From the NCBI GenBank assembly GCA_018257865.1, contig JAEUBA010000008.1:62001-126000 (forward strand): a DNA stretch of 64,000 bases, given 5' to 3'. The position numbers and the translations under genes were made by a program. Below, piece by piece: positions 21,764-33,012 of this stretch; position 1 is the stretch's first letter; every line of letters starts with the position of its first letter. The notes under the pieces were generated by a model. That model searched no databases. It saw only the letters and a program-made list of their open reading frames with translations, and was not told the origin of the DNA. This DNA comes from Stereocaulon alpinum (lineage: Eukaryota > Ascomycota > Lecanoromycetes > Lecanorales > Stereocaulaceae).

Positions 21764-24038
21764 GGATACTAAATTCACCAACCTCTAATCTAACATAGAA
21801 TCAACGATCACTAATGCGATGGGACTCTCGAGCGCAACATACGTATTTTGGGGACGCAATCTTTCACGTTGTCCTGAGATTTCCAGCGTACTGCATGTAT
21901 TCTATGCGGGTCATATCAACAGGGCATGAGCGTGGCGTCATAATTGAACGGAGCCAAATGTGGAGCTCTTGATAGATGCCATATAGACTAGACTTCAATG
22001 ATACCATTTTTCCACGCTTACTATGGTTATTATCTTACCAGGTCACTACTCTACCACTACCGTTATACCGACTCTTCCAGAGAACCTTTCCTATACACGA
22101 TAAGCTGTTTTTCCATTACTTGAGCGAGGAACTCAACGCCTTCAACTATTCGCTGGATATATCATGAAAGGCAATATGGAACGTTGAATTTTCTCCCCTT
22201 GGCAGATATACATATCACTCGACACTTCTCTGGTATATCGGATACGGTTGAGGCCACTTGCCGTAACAAGAATGTGATGGTTCCCTCGGTAATGTTGATC
22301 CAGGCTGCTTCCGTGAATCCTTACCATTGATTCAGCGACATTTATCTGTCCAGAACTAAAACGCGTTGCCGTAGAGTACGTGGCCTAAGTGATCATCAAG
22401 GTAGTCGAAGCCATGCGTATCGATACCCCTGCAAAGCGAGAGAGAGTACTCTATCTAAATTCCACGTGTAAGAGTGTATGATGCACATCTTGTATCCCAT
22501 TCCATTGATTGTTGTTTGATGATATCTACAAATCGAACACTAAATGTTTCGGATGATCCCACTGTTCATGCTATTTGTTCTGTAGCGTCTCTACGATTCC
22601 TCTTCAAACCACTCAGGAATGTCTACGATAATTGTTTGCTTTCCTCTTCGCTGGCAGGGCTGTGTTCATGATATCGAAAGTACGGACTTGAGGCTCGAAG
22701 CCGTTGATCCAGATACTGACAATTCTTCTCGGGACTCGAGACAGCACCGCAATAAAGCGCACATATGTGACAGGGGTCATTTCATGCATGCGCAGCGAAT
22801 CAGGAGGTCGAGGATTCTGATTAGTCGGTTTGTGGACAGGGTAATACATTGGGACATTCGTATCGCGAGGGGAGCATGAGATTGTATGCAGCGATAGAAA
22901 TGGCGAAGAGTAGTGGAGAACAAGGTACCCAGTTGACAGACATGCCAGAGAGTGCTGCAACAAACACCGACATACCCCAACAAGAACACCCAACAACCCT
23001 ACCTAATTAAAAGCCATCCCGACGAAAACAGAAAAGCCCCGACACCAAATAGGTAAAAGAACCCAGACCCATAAAAACGAAAACATATAGGGGTAGGTTT
23101 ATTCAACACGATAAACGTTGTTGGGAGAAAAGGGGTATAGGAGACGTCAAGGACAGGGATGAATAGGTATGTTGTACAAGGATGGATGAACAACAGGGAT
23201 GGATGAGGAACAGGGGTAGATAAGTACATGGTGAACCTTGACTGACGTACAACGAGGATATCCTGGTGCGTGTTCTACAGGAACCAATTCCGCAAGCGAA
23301 AGGTCGGTAGATAAGTATCTAGTTCCTTGCACAGGAACCTCATACTTTCCAAAAAGTAAAGAGTCAGGAAGGGAGTAAATGGCAAGCGAATCAAGGTAGT
23401 CGCACGCAGACGAACGGCTGTCATTCCATGATGCTGTCTATAGCTCGATAGTTAAACATGATTGGGACAGGTCCTCGATTCCATCCTGACATGCCTGCTG
23501 CCCATTCCATCCCATGCCCATGAACGAAGCACTACACATCCATTCTCGATGTCAGCTCGTCTATGCTCAACAGTTGCCTTCCCCATTCCATTGCCTCTTC
23601 TCGCCCACATTGCAAGCCACCTCTTCCTGATTAAATACTCCTCCCTCGCTCTCTAATTACCGAATAGATTCGGCACTCATATTCGTACCAATACTTTTGC
23701 TGTCCATAATGCCATCTCTCATGAGCGGCCCTTCGTGTAGAAGAAAGAAAAGTGCACGCCGTACACTGGAATGTTCCGAGTATAAGTTCCCCCAATGCCA
23801 GTGCTGCCAAACATTGTGTGTACTCCTGAGCGCGCGTCTGTGTTTGAACCGCCTTGATAATGCATGCCGTTTTTTGAAGAAACGCTAAGATGCTAGGACG
23901 GTTTGATGACAAAGGAAAAAAATTCTATGGGTTGTTACAAGATGATATAGTACAAGAAATGAAGGTAATCGATGGTTTCCTCCAGTGGAATCGTTGGGAA
24001 CGGCTTGGAGAGTCGTCGTCGGCATGGGTATCCAGCTT
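21764..24038. other. Gene-free 2.3 kb between two convergent genes
   Basis: Lies between the stop codons of the PHD-finger gene (+) and the long low-complexity gene (-). I found only short frames on both strands. Near 23150-23215 there is a degenerate repeat of GGGATGGATGA separated by AACAGG-type spacers. No tRNA, 5S rRNA or transposon remnant was recognised. Confidence 0.5.
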
Positions 24039-27000
24039 TTAGACAACCGTCATCATCTTCATGCGGCCATTGATCTCATTATTATCATTGCCGGCAATGC
24101 CTCCCCCTAGGAAAGGACTGCTCCTCTGGCTTTTTGGCGTCTTTGGGCTTTTTGGTGTCGTCGGAGTCTGCGTAGAGCGGGGACTCTTACTGAGGTTGCT
24201 GAGGGTGGGTGATGTTGGGGGTTGCTGGAACATCTGACTGATGAAAGGCGGATCTCTGGGAGTCGGAGGTTGGGGTTCTGGACTTTCTGGTCCATTCTCT
24301 GCTCGACGGACAATCTCTTTTAGTGCTCTGGTGACAACGCCAGCGCGCGTGACCAGGTCTTTGAGAGATGTGGTGTCAAAGGGAAGCTTCTTCTGCGCAA
24401 ATGGCGCATCCAGTAAGGTGGGATCGTAATGGCTCCGTTGCTGATAGATCGATTCGAGAACGTGCTTCGCCTTAGCAGAAGACTCTTTACGAGGTCTGGA
24501 AGCCGGGGGAGGCGTCTCCAGTCCTGATAAGTCTTGAGATGGTCGTGATGACGGCTGTGATCCTGACGAATCATCCACCAGACTTGGTCGATCATCTTTC
24601 TGTGGCGAGAAGACTGATTTTCGGCGGGGACGAACAGAGGGAGATTCTTCGTCGAACATGTCCAGGTCGAAGCTAGGAGAGTGTGGTGAACGTGGTGGAA
24701 ACAACTCTTGCTCTTCATCGTCTAAGGTGGCCAGGTTTATGATCCCCTCTGCTTCTTTCCAAAGCTCTGCTGATTGCCCCTCCATGATGCCTTGACCGGC
24801 CGCTTGCACCTGCAGCCGCTTGAGCTCTTCCACAAGCAGGGTCAATTCTTTGACCTGTCCAAACTGACCATGGACACTCGCTTGCCTCTCTAGTATGGAG
24901 CGAGGAACGAGCATGCCCGAAGAATAATTAGAACGCATGTGTTCGCTGCTGATGGTTTCCGTTTTAAGGCCAGGAGACGGCTCTTCGAATTCGAAGTCAC
25001 CATCCCAATCCTCACTAGGCCCCTTATTGCCCAGTATCCATGAGTCGAGCTTCGAGGCGTTGTTGTGGTTGCGGTGACCTAACATATCCTTAGAGACTGG
25101 GACGCTTTGGCTGCGTAAATGTAGAGCACTGGGACCCCGACGCCCATTTAAACGGCTTCCACGCATCTCTTTGCCTTGTCTGCCATGCACAGCAGTTTTG
25201 GGTCGAGGCGAGTCTCCTTTGGAGAAATCTCTATCCGTTGATGGTTGTTCTGACCATTCGAAGATGTTTGGCTTTGAGGTTTTTCCTCCGCTTGCAGGTG
25301 GAGGTTCACGCCGTTGAGTGACTTCGCTAGCTTTAGACAACGATCCTAGTTGGGGATTGTATTCCTTATCAGATGATACGTCGCCTGCTTTCCTACGAGT
25401 TTCATGGAAAGTCTCTGCATTGTCGAATTCCCACAAGTCATCAGCTTGCTCGTCACCAAGGTCCGGACTGGCAAGCTTGGGTGACTCAAGCTTCGGTGGG
25501 ATAGCAGGCGGCGATGATGAGGTTCCGGGAGATAAGAGAATTCCTTTCGTACCATGCACGGGGGTGGGGCCTTTTGGTTCCTTGCTTAGAGTAGTTAGTC
25601 GAATAGGTGTCGACACGTCATGTTCGTCCGCCAAAAATGTATGTGGCTGATCATGCTCGACGAAAGAGTCATTTTGTAACATATCCTGCAAGGCAACTAA
25701 TTTACTTTTCGTGGGCAGCTCAGGTGGTGGAGACTCATCGAATATGGTGTCGATCGGAGGTCTTCGGATTCCGGAATTGCTACTGCCTGTAGCACCGGTT
25801 CTTGTAGAGTCATAGATGGTTTCACTTCTGGAATCCACATCGTCTTCGTCGCCGGACATTAGACGACTATTATCATTATCTGACCCTAGAAGTGTAGAGC
25901 CAGGATCTGATGGAGCCGATGAGAAACGATGCGGTCTAAATTTGGTTGCAGGTGGGCCCAAAGGAGATGACATTGACAACGACGAAAACGCAGAGCGATC
26001 TTGCGGAGATGGAGGGTCTTCTGGTCGTGGGGTAGCAGGATATGGAGGAACAGTGCCAGGAAGTTCAATCTCAAAAGAGGAAAGTCGATTCAAGGGCGGC
26101 AACGGTGAAGAGCCCGGACGGCTGACGACATCAGGAACTGGTAGCACCACGGAAGGATTTGTTGAATCCTGATCGTTACTCTCTTGACGGATGCCAGCGC
26201 TGGTTTGGGGGTGAACCGTGCCGGCATCCCGCTCGTTGGTCGACTGCGGGGCCGAGGTGATTCTCCTTCCAACAGGATTTCTGCTGTGAGGTTTGCTTCT
26301 CCTCAGGCTCCCTGATCGAGGCATCCTCCATGTTGAAGGTGATGGTGATGGGAACATATCACCAATGGAGAAAGATCGTCTCGAATTCAGCACTGGATCC
26401 GTGGCTAAATCAGGGTTAGTCCTGTCCGTGGATGGAGATGCGAGCCCGTCATATCCAATAGGAGTGAAAGGTCTGCTGAGACCTGAGATGTTCGATGCAC
26501 GATCATCTACCATTTCATTCGAAGACCCTGAGCTGATGGAAGTGGCTAGCAAGAGCGTGGGTAGCTCTTTGATTCCAGGAACAATATTCTTGGGAGCATC
26601 ATTTCGACTTACCACGCCGTTGGCGCTACGCTTCCGTGAAGACCCGTCTTTGACCGATCCAACAGCTTGGGACTTGAAGTAAGGCCGCCAGCGTTGCGAT
26701 GACTCGTCATATGGCTGATTGTTTTCGATAGGGTCATTAGCTGGTATTGGAGAAGCGACGAAAGATGGTCGACTAGGTTCTTCACCCTGTGATTGTAGTT
26801 GCTGGAGCGTAGCAGTCCGTTGATGGCTAGTAGCTGGCCTACGGAGAGTTGAATGTAGGGCGTTGCTGCCATAAAGAGCCTTCTGCGAAGAGGTTCTCTT
26901 TACCAGCTTGTTCCTGGAAACTGTGCCGGTGCCGGAGTAAACGAAGTTTGGTAAAATAGGAGCCGTTGAGCCATTCGAGTAGGATATTAACGATGAGCCA

Positions 27001-27332
27001 GGACGAGGTGTAGGAACAGTACTTCCAGTCTTAAGAGACGACAAAGTTGACATGCGCTTGAGCCAGGTTGGGGGAGAATTCTCGGAGCCTTTATATTCGA
27101 ACGTCAAAGGTCCTTCACTCGTCGAAGGACCCAACTCCCTCAACGAGGACTGCTCTTCAATCCCACCCTCATGTTCGTTGTTGAAATTTGACTCAGGCGT
27201 AGAACCAAGTGTCCGTATGCCACCTCTTAAATTACTGGCCGAAGTCAATGGCCGACCAGCAGAGCTTCGCTTTCGCAGTCGCGATGTTGGAGCAGAGGCT
27301 GGTTGGGGGTGCGGTGATGGTGTGGTTGGCAT
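24039..27332 (-). CDS. Long Ser/Pro-rich conserved-looking hypothetical protein
   Basis: One uninterrupted frame of 1097 codons from the first in-frame ATG. I do not recognise the family. The protein is dominated by Ser, Pro, Thr and acidic residues with many SP and TP pairs, as in heavily phosphorylated scaffold proteins. Less biased islands include NSPPTWLKRMSTLSSLKTGS and WRPYFKSQ near the N-terminus. An acidic/aromatic patch (EDWDGDFEFEEPSPG) lies at about two thirds, then a leucine-rich helix (FGQVKELTLLVEELKRLQVQ). A C-terminal helical block (LKDLVTRAGVVTRALKEIVR) precedes a Pro/Ser tail. The frame extends upstream without an ATG (to about 27500), so an upstream exon is possible; an acceptor-like AACAG sits near 27490. 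No transmembrane segment or signal peptide. Confidence 0.8.
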   Translation of the reverse strand: MPTTPSPHPQPASAPTSRLRKRSSAGRPLTSASNLRGGIRTLGSTPESNFNNEHEGGIEEQSSLRELGPSTSEGPLTFEYKGSENSPPTWLKRMSTLSSLKTGSTVPTPRPGSSLISYSNGSTAPILPNFVYSGTGTVSRNKLVKRTSSQKALYGSNALHSTLRRPATSHQRTATLQQLQSQGEEPSRPSFVASPIPANDPIENNQPYDESSQRWRPYFKSQAVGSVKDGSSRKRSANGVVSRNDAPKNIVPGIKELPTLLLATSISSGSSNEMVDDRASNISGLSRPFTPIGYDGLASPSTDRTNPDLATDPVLNSRRSFSIGDMFPSPSPSTWRMPRSGSLRRSKPHSRNPVGRRITSAPQSTNERDAGTVHPQTSAGIRQESNDQDSTNPSVVLPVPDVVSRPGSSPLPPLNRLSSFEIELPGTVPPYPATPRPEDPPSPQDRSAFSSLSMSSPLGPPATKFRPHRFSSAPSDPGSTLLGSDNDNSRLMSGDEDDVDSRSETIYDSTRTGATGSSNSGIRRPPIDTIFDESPPPELPTKSKLVALQDMLQNDSFVEHDQPHTFLADEHDVSTPIRLTTLSKEPKGPTPVHGTKGILLSPGTSSSPPAIPPKLESPKLASPDLGDEQADDLWEFDNAETFHETRRKAGDVSSDKEYNPQLGSLSKASEVTQRREPPPASGGKTSKPNIFEWSEQPSTDRDFSKGDSPRPKTAVHGRQGKEMRGSRLNGRRGPSALHLRSQSVPVSKDMLGHRNHNNASKLDSWILGNKGPSEDWDGDFEFEEPSPGLKTETISSEHMRSNYSSGMLVPRSILERQASVHGQFGQVKELTLLVEELKRLQVQAAGQGIMEGQSAELWKEAEGIINLATLDDEEQELFPPRSPHSPSFDLDMFDEESPSVRPRRKSVFSPQKDDRPSLVDDSSGSQPSSRPSQDLSGLETPPPASRPRKESSAKAKHVLESIYQQRSHYDPTLLDAPFAQKKLPFDTTSLKDLVTRAGVVTRALKEIVRRAENGPESPEPQPPTPRDPPFISQMFQQPPTSPTLSNLSKSPRSTQTPTTPKSPKTPKSQRSSPFLGGGIAGNDNNEINGRMKMMTVV

Positions 27333-28733
27333 AGCTGATGGGGGTTGGACGTCATTCAACGTAGCTCTAGATGGGGTCTTCCTCTTGTTCGATGTTGGCC
27401 TTGCGGCAATTGAATGTTGCGGATGGCCAAAGGCGAAACCGACAGCCGCTATGCCCACAGTACCCGTTGCACACAGCTGTTCGCGAAGGGACTGTTAGCG
27501 TAAGAACTTCAATATTTATTGCAGCTAATTCCAAGGAATCGTAATTAGATAGCTGGCAGTGCGGTGGCTTGAACAAGAAGAGAGCCAACGCTGGTAGGAT
27601 AGTCACACGAGGAGAGGGGGGGGGGAGGATACCGATGGGACTGTCTCCATCACCAGCTCTCACCAGCGTCTAAAGGAGCGTGTAGAATGAGACTTAACAC
27701 ATTGGAGAGTAGGCGAAGGAGAAGGCGGTCTAATTATTTGCGAATTCATCCAGACCGCCTCTGCTTGGGGGGCAGTTGAAAGAGAAGTCGGGGTGTGAGG
27801 CTCCGCCGTGTCGAACCAAAGACAGCAAAGGAAAGCAGAGCATGGGAAAACAACAAGCAGCCTCAATGCTCGTTCACGGTATGGTCGAACTAACGGCGTC
27901 CTCGTTGTGGGACTGCGAGTGTGGGCATGATGGAAGGGGTTCTGTGTGGAAGAGTTCAGGCTTTCCTTGACCTGCAGATGCGTAACGAGGATCATCTTAC
28001 TAGGCCCGCCGGTAAACAATTTGACACCCAATCATAGAATCTACAACTTTTCGTACACACAACAACTATTGCGAATTATCTACTATATTTGACACCATTT
28101 ACTTGGACAAAACAAAAGGCAGGTAGGCTTTCTCTATGTGACAATGTGTATGTGTTGTCGTCCGGCTATGTATGGCCCCGGGACCTACGCCCTCTGGCAG
28201 GGCCTGTTTGAGGGTGTCATAGGGAGTACGCAACGCGGCACTGTATCATCCCATCGGATAGGCGTGTAATTCTGATACCTGCGTGCCAAAAAGACCGAGC
28301 CTAGTCCGTACATCCTTTGCGAAGCTTTTTCCCCCTCACATACTTACGCGCAGCATCGTATTTGACGAGTAGGAATTGATCGACGCGATAGCATCAACGG
28401 GTATGGACAGCTACACCGGTTGTTGGCACTTGTGAGCAAGGAGGGGTCTAGAGAAAGCCTCTCCCTTATATACTCGTTTCCAGAACCCAAAGGTCAGGGC
28501 CAGGCGCACCGATGACGGGGATTGACCTAGTAGGCGACAGCAGCATCTGCCTTTCAGCTGCACGGCACCTTCCCGAGTAAGAGGAGGCGAATGAGAATCC
28601 TAACGAACTTGACATGGACCAATCAGAAGGCGTGGAAGGGATGTTGCAAAGCGGGACCAGGTTTGGGATTCAGAATTTGTGCGTTAGCCTTTGCGAACTG
28701 CAGCCCTCTGGCCGCTTACAAAAAGCAAGCTTC

Positions 28734-28781
28734 CAGGGCTCAGGGCTCAGGTCTCAGATCTGTAAGGTAAGGTAAGGTAAG
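28734..28781. repeat. Two adjacent micro-tandem arrays
   Basis: Period-7 CAGGGCT copies (with one CAGGTCT variant) at about 28734-28757 are followed within a few bases by four GGTAA units at 28762-28781. Confidence 0.75.
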
Positions 28782-29463
28782 CAATCCGTGCAAACCTGCT
28801 TCATTAGTACGGCAAACATGCGTAGCATAGCGGGGTAGATACCAGTTCTGGAGTCATGGTATGCATGACGTGCTCATAGTCGGGCCCAATTGAGAGATGT
28901 TGAAAGGGAAGAGGTGGGCAGAAAACGGGCGTTTCACGAGCATGAACCTGAGATCCAACTCCCTTTCGAGTGACCCACTTTGTGCCTGATCCCTGGGAAG
29001 ATGCCGAAGTTCCCAACCAGTGCCACGCTGTCTCCCGTCTGATCAACTACCGGTGCTCCCAAAGAGATTGAGCAGATCCTAAATCAGGGAATTTGGGTAA
29101 AAGTGAGCGGGCCAAGAGCTGCAACCAACAGTAGATCGTCAAGGATTGCGTGTGGGCCAACTGGGATGCGGCGCCGGAAAAACCGAAAGGCGCATCTCTG
29201 CTTATTGATGACCTTATGCCATGACGAACACGATTGCAAATGGGGGCGAAGAAGTTGAAGAAGTTGAAGTACTTGTCTGAATGTTCGGATTGAAGCTGAC
29301 AAGTCATGGTGACTCTCTCTGTAAAGGTCTTTCCAAAGCGATATTTACATATTTGATCAACAAAATGATCGGGCCTAAAGTTTGGGGCACGCGATACTAG
29401 CGGTATGATGCCATTAAAAGATTACTAGTTAGATCTGAGATCACCCTCCTTGTGGCTGGTGGG

Positions 29464-29501
29464 ATGAACCCAGACGAACCCAGACGAACCCAGACGAACC
29501 C
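29464..29501. repeat. 10-bp tandem repeat (CAGACGAACC), three perfect copies
   Basis: Three perfect CAGACGAACC units at 29471-29500, preceded by a diverged fourth copy (gatgaacc). It is about 400 bp upstream of the gcn20 start. Confidence 0.85.
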
Positions 29502-29896
29502 GGGGAGCTCGAGCCCATCTTCGTCCCTATTGGTGGCCGTAAGCGAAGGAATTAGATCGCGATTGCCCGCTTCCACGCGACTTCCGACGTGATGATTGGG
29601 TCGTAGTGGGGAACTAGTGATGCAACCCCCGGCACTGGCATTATTTGCATAAGTGCCTGTCCACAAATTGATCCTTCATACCCTATAGTTGCATGATATC
29701 TAGGAGTAAGGAGAATCCTGCTGGCTATCGTTGCCTCTTTCTCCATATTATTGAGGGTGATTACGCACATTTCGGACTGGCCGAAATTATCACTCAGGAT
29801 CGGCGCAGGAATAATTATTATTACTACGGAGTAACGGCTATCAAATTGGCAGAAACGCCACGACAAACCCCTAACTTAGCTGAACGGAGCATTATA

Positions 29897-32408
29897 ATGG
29901 AGGCCGAGATTAGGGCTCAGATACCTGGCATAGACCAAGTCGTATCGGAATATGCCTCAGTAAGCCTGCGGAGAAGCTCGGTGATACTGGCATAAGGTTT
30001 TGACCAGACTTACTTACTAGGGTTACTTGAATCACGCATCACTCCTGTACACACCAGAGTCTGATAGCAATGGCCAATCTCCCCTTGATGAAGCCGCGGA
30101 GACCATCACCGCATTGCTGGTGTCTGCTTCTGGAGACTTCTCGGAGCAGAATACCGTCTCCATCCGTAACTTGGTAGACAAGTTCATCTCAAAGCTCAAT
30201 GCCGCCAATGGCATCGATGGGGAGAGGAGGCAAATGGCCCCAAAGACCAGGAAGCTGGCTCAAGCTATCCAGGTCGGGTCTCAACGTAACATCTCGTCCA
30301 CCTTAGGTCTGGCTGGTGGAGTAGTCGATCTGGAATCAGCAAACACAAGAAAGGTTGAATCCCGCGTAGACAGAAAGAAGCTCGAAAAAGCCGAGAGGAA
30401 GATTGCTGCAAAGCAAGATCGAAAGGTCATGAAAAATGTTGAATATGAAGCTTCAAGATTGCTTGATCAGCCAACTGATGCTCAGTCATATGAAGAATTC
30501 TATATGGCGGTCAACCCGCTGCAGCTTGGTGGTGATCAAGCCAAGAGCAAGGATATCAAAGTTGAGGGTGTCGATGTTTCTATTGGCGGCAAACGCATCC
30601 TCACTGATACGACTTTGACTATGGCCTTTGGCCGACGATATGGTCTTGTGGGTCAGAACGGTATCGGTAAAAGTACTCTGTTGCGAGCTTTGAGCCGGAG
30701 AGAGCTAGCAATTCCCACACATATTTCTATCCTCCACGTTGAACAAGAGGTGCCTTTCCCTTTGCAAAATCTACGTTTCGCCTATTGTTTTCACTGAGAC
30801 TAATGTTCTGCAATCCAGATAACTGGGGATGACACTCCAGCTCTGCAAGCGGTGCTGGATGCCGACGTCTGGCGAAAGCATCTTCTCGCCGAACAAGAAG
30901 TATGTTTCTATTCGTACAGCATGTAGCCTTGCATGCTGACCTATCACTAGAAAATCAGCAAGCAACTCTCCGAGCTCGAGGCAGAACGATCATCAATGGC
31001 AGACACATCTACTGACGCAGAACGACTCGATAGACATCGTGACGGCCTTGACACCACGTTAAGCGACATTCACGCGAAGCTTTCCGAAATGGAATCCGAC
31101 AAAGCTGAGTCCCGAGCCGCAAGTATAATGGCCGGTCTAGGATTCTCAGAAGAGGCACAACACTATGCCACCAAGACCTTTTCAGGAGGATGGAGGATGC
31201 GCCTCGCTCTCGCGCGAGCACTATTTTGCGAGCCTGACCTCCTCTTACTCGACGGTATTTTACCCCAACCCCCTCCCCTGCCAAAACTCGTAATTACGTC
31301 AAACTGAAACCACCCCACAGAACCATCCAACATGCTCGACGTCCCTTCCATAACCTTCCTGTCCACCTACCTCCAAACCTACCCCTCCACTCTCCTCGTA
31401 GTCTCCCATGACCGCGCCTTTCTCAACGAAGTAGCAACAGACATAATCCACCAACATTCCGAACGCCTCGATTACTACAAAGGCGCCGACTTCACCTCCT
31501 TCTACGCAACCAAAGAAGAGCGCCGCAAAACCGCCAAACGCGAATACGAAAACCAGATGGTCCAGCGCGCCCACCTCCAAGCCTTCATCGACAAATTCCG
31601 CTACAACGCCGCTAAATCTTCTGAAGCTCAATCCAGAATCAAGAAGCTCGAGAAGATGCCCGTGCTCGAGGCGCCAGAAAGCGAATACACAGTGCACTTC
31701 AAATTCCCCGAAGTCGAAAAACTCTCCCCACCCATAATCCAAATGTCCGACGTCTCATTCGGCTACACCCCCACGAAACCGCTCCTAAAAAACATAGACC
31801 TAGACGTCCAACTCGACTCACGAATAGGAATAGTAGGCCCCAACGGCGCCGGCAAAACCACCGTTCTAAAACTCCTCATCGGCGCCCTAACACCCACAAA
31901 AGGTCTCATCTCCCAGAACCCCCGTCTCCGCATCGGCTTCTTCGCCCAACACCACGTCGACGCCCTAGATCTAAACGCTTCCGCAGTAGCCTACATGGCG
32001 AAAAAATACCCCGGAAAACAAGACGAAGAATACAGACGCCACCTCGGCGCCTTCGGCATAACAGGCACCACCGGCCTCCAAAAAATGGAACTCCTATCCG
32101 GCGGTCAAAAATCCCGCGTCGCATTCGCTTGCCTATCTCTCGAAAACCCGCACATACTCGTGCTCGATGAACCGTCTAATCATCTTGATATAGAGGCTAT
32201 GGATGCGTTGAGTCTGGCGCTGAGACAGTTTCAGGGGGGCGTGTTGATGGTTAGTCATGATGTTACTATGTTGCAGAATGTTTGTAGTAGTCTGTGGGTT
32301 TGTGATGGGGGGCGGGTGGAGAAGTTTGAGGGGGATGTTGGGGCTTATAAGAGGCGGATTATGGCGCAGGCGGATGCGAAGAGTGGGGTTGTTAGTGCGC
32401 AGAAGTGA
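29897..32408 (+). CDS. gcn20: ABC-F ATPase Gcn20 (ABCF3 family)
   Basis: Cytosolic ABC-F protein without membrane segments. With Gcn1 it activates the kinase Gcn2 on ribosomes when amino acids are scarce. Model: exons 29897-29959, 30021-30749, 30819-30899, 30951-31254 and 31321-32408 (754 aa, very near yeast Gcn20). The first ABC unit has Walker A GQNGIGKST, signature FSGGWRMRLALARAL and Walker B LLLLDEPSNMLD, which is rebuilt across intron 4. The second has GPNGAGKTT, LLSGGQKSRVAFA and ILVLDEPSNHLD. The ABC-F linker helix (EYENQMVQRAHLQAFIDKFR) lies between them. In the last exon codons end mostly in C or A until about 32160, then switch sharply to G or T until the stop. Confidence 0.95.
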
Positions 32409-33012
32409 GGATGTAGATGGGGCATTGGTGAGGATAGAATCATGAAGTATGCATCGATGTATGCCATGATGGGTTGTCTGTTTTGGTGAATGCATGATGA
32501 GCCAAGGATGTTATAGAGGGGAAGGTAGCCATCAGAGCATTAGCGGAGATAGAAAAAACAAGTATTGCACTGATGGATAGCATGATGAGACACTCGATAC
32601 CCATGGAAAATTGATAGTCCAAGAATCATAAGCTTGTATTGTTTAATTGCTCATCCTAGAATTCCTAGTATAGCATCGGAGCCATACCCAATCACAAAAC
32701 AAGCAGCTATCCCAGGCCAAGCCAAGCCATGATGATCCAACAAAGGAGACTCGTAAGCATGCCGCTGCTCAAAACACATCGCCCATACGAACACTCGCAC
32801 ACCGAGCGAGGAGGAGTAGAATGAATTGGAAACCGGATCCTGCCTTTCCCACCGACCAGCGTTTGACCATCTAACGCTTTTGTGCCCCCTCTCCACCCCA
32901 CCCTTTGTCTTCCGGACTGAGTCCCTGCCTCTATCAACCAACCAGCACTGGCGATACCAGCGCCATTTTCGACCTATCTTATCATCACTGCTGCTTCTAC
33001 CCCGACTCTCCA
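32409..33012. other. Intergenic between convergent gcn20 and kin1
   Basis: 3' flanks of two tail-to-tail genes. Short frames only; nothing else recognised. Confidence 0.5.

Larger units (their letters stand above)
27333..29896. other. Divergent 2.5-kb intergenic region with short tandem repeats
   Basis: Between the starts of the low-complexity gene (-) and gcn20 (+). No frame here is family-like. It holds a G-run near 27616-27625 and two micro-tandem blocks, listed separately. An upstream exon or leader of the minus-strand gene may occupy 27480-28000. Confidence 0.5.

Noticed and set aside
22613..23912. Several overlapping short frames on both strands
   Set aside because: None exceeds about 130 codons, none has a domain, and no splice chain could be built.
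31299..31742. 147-codon frame antisense to gcn20
   Set aside because: Exact shadow of a strongly C/A-biased coding exon; the bias removes stops on the other strand.
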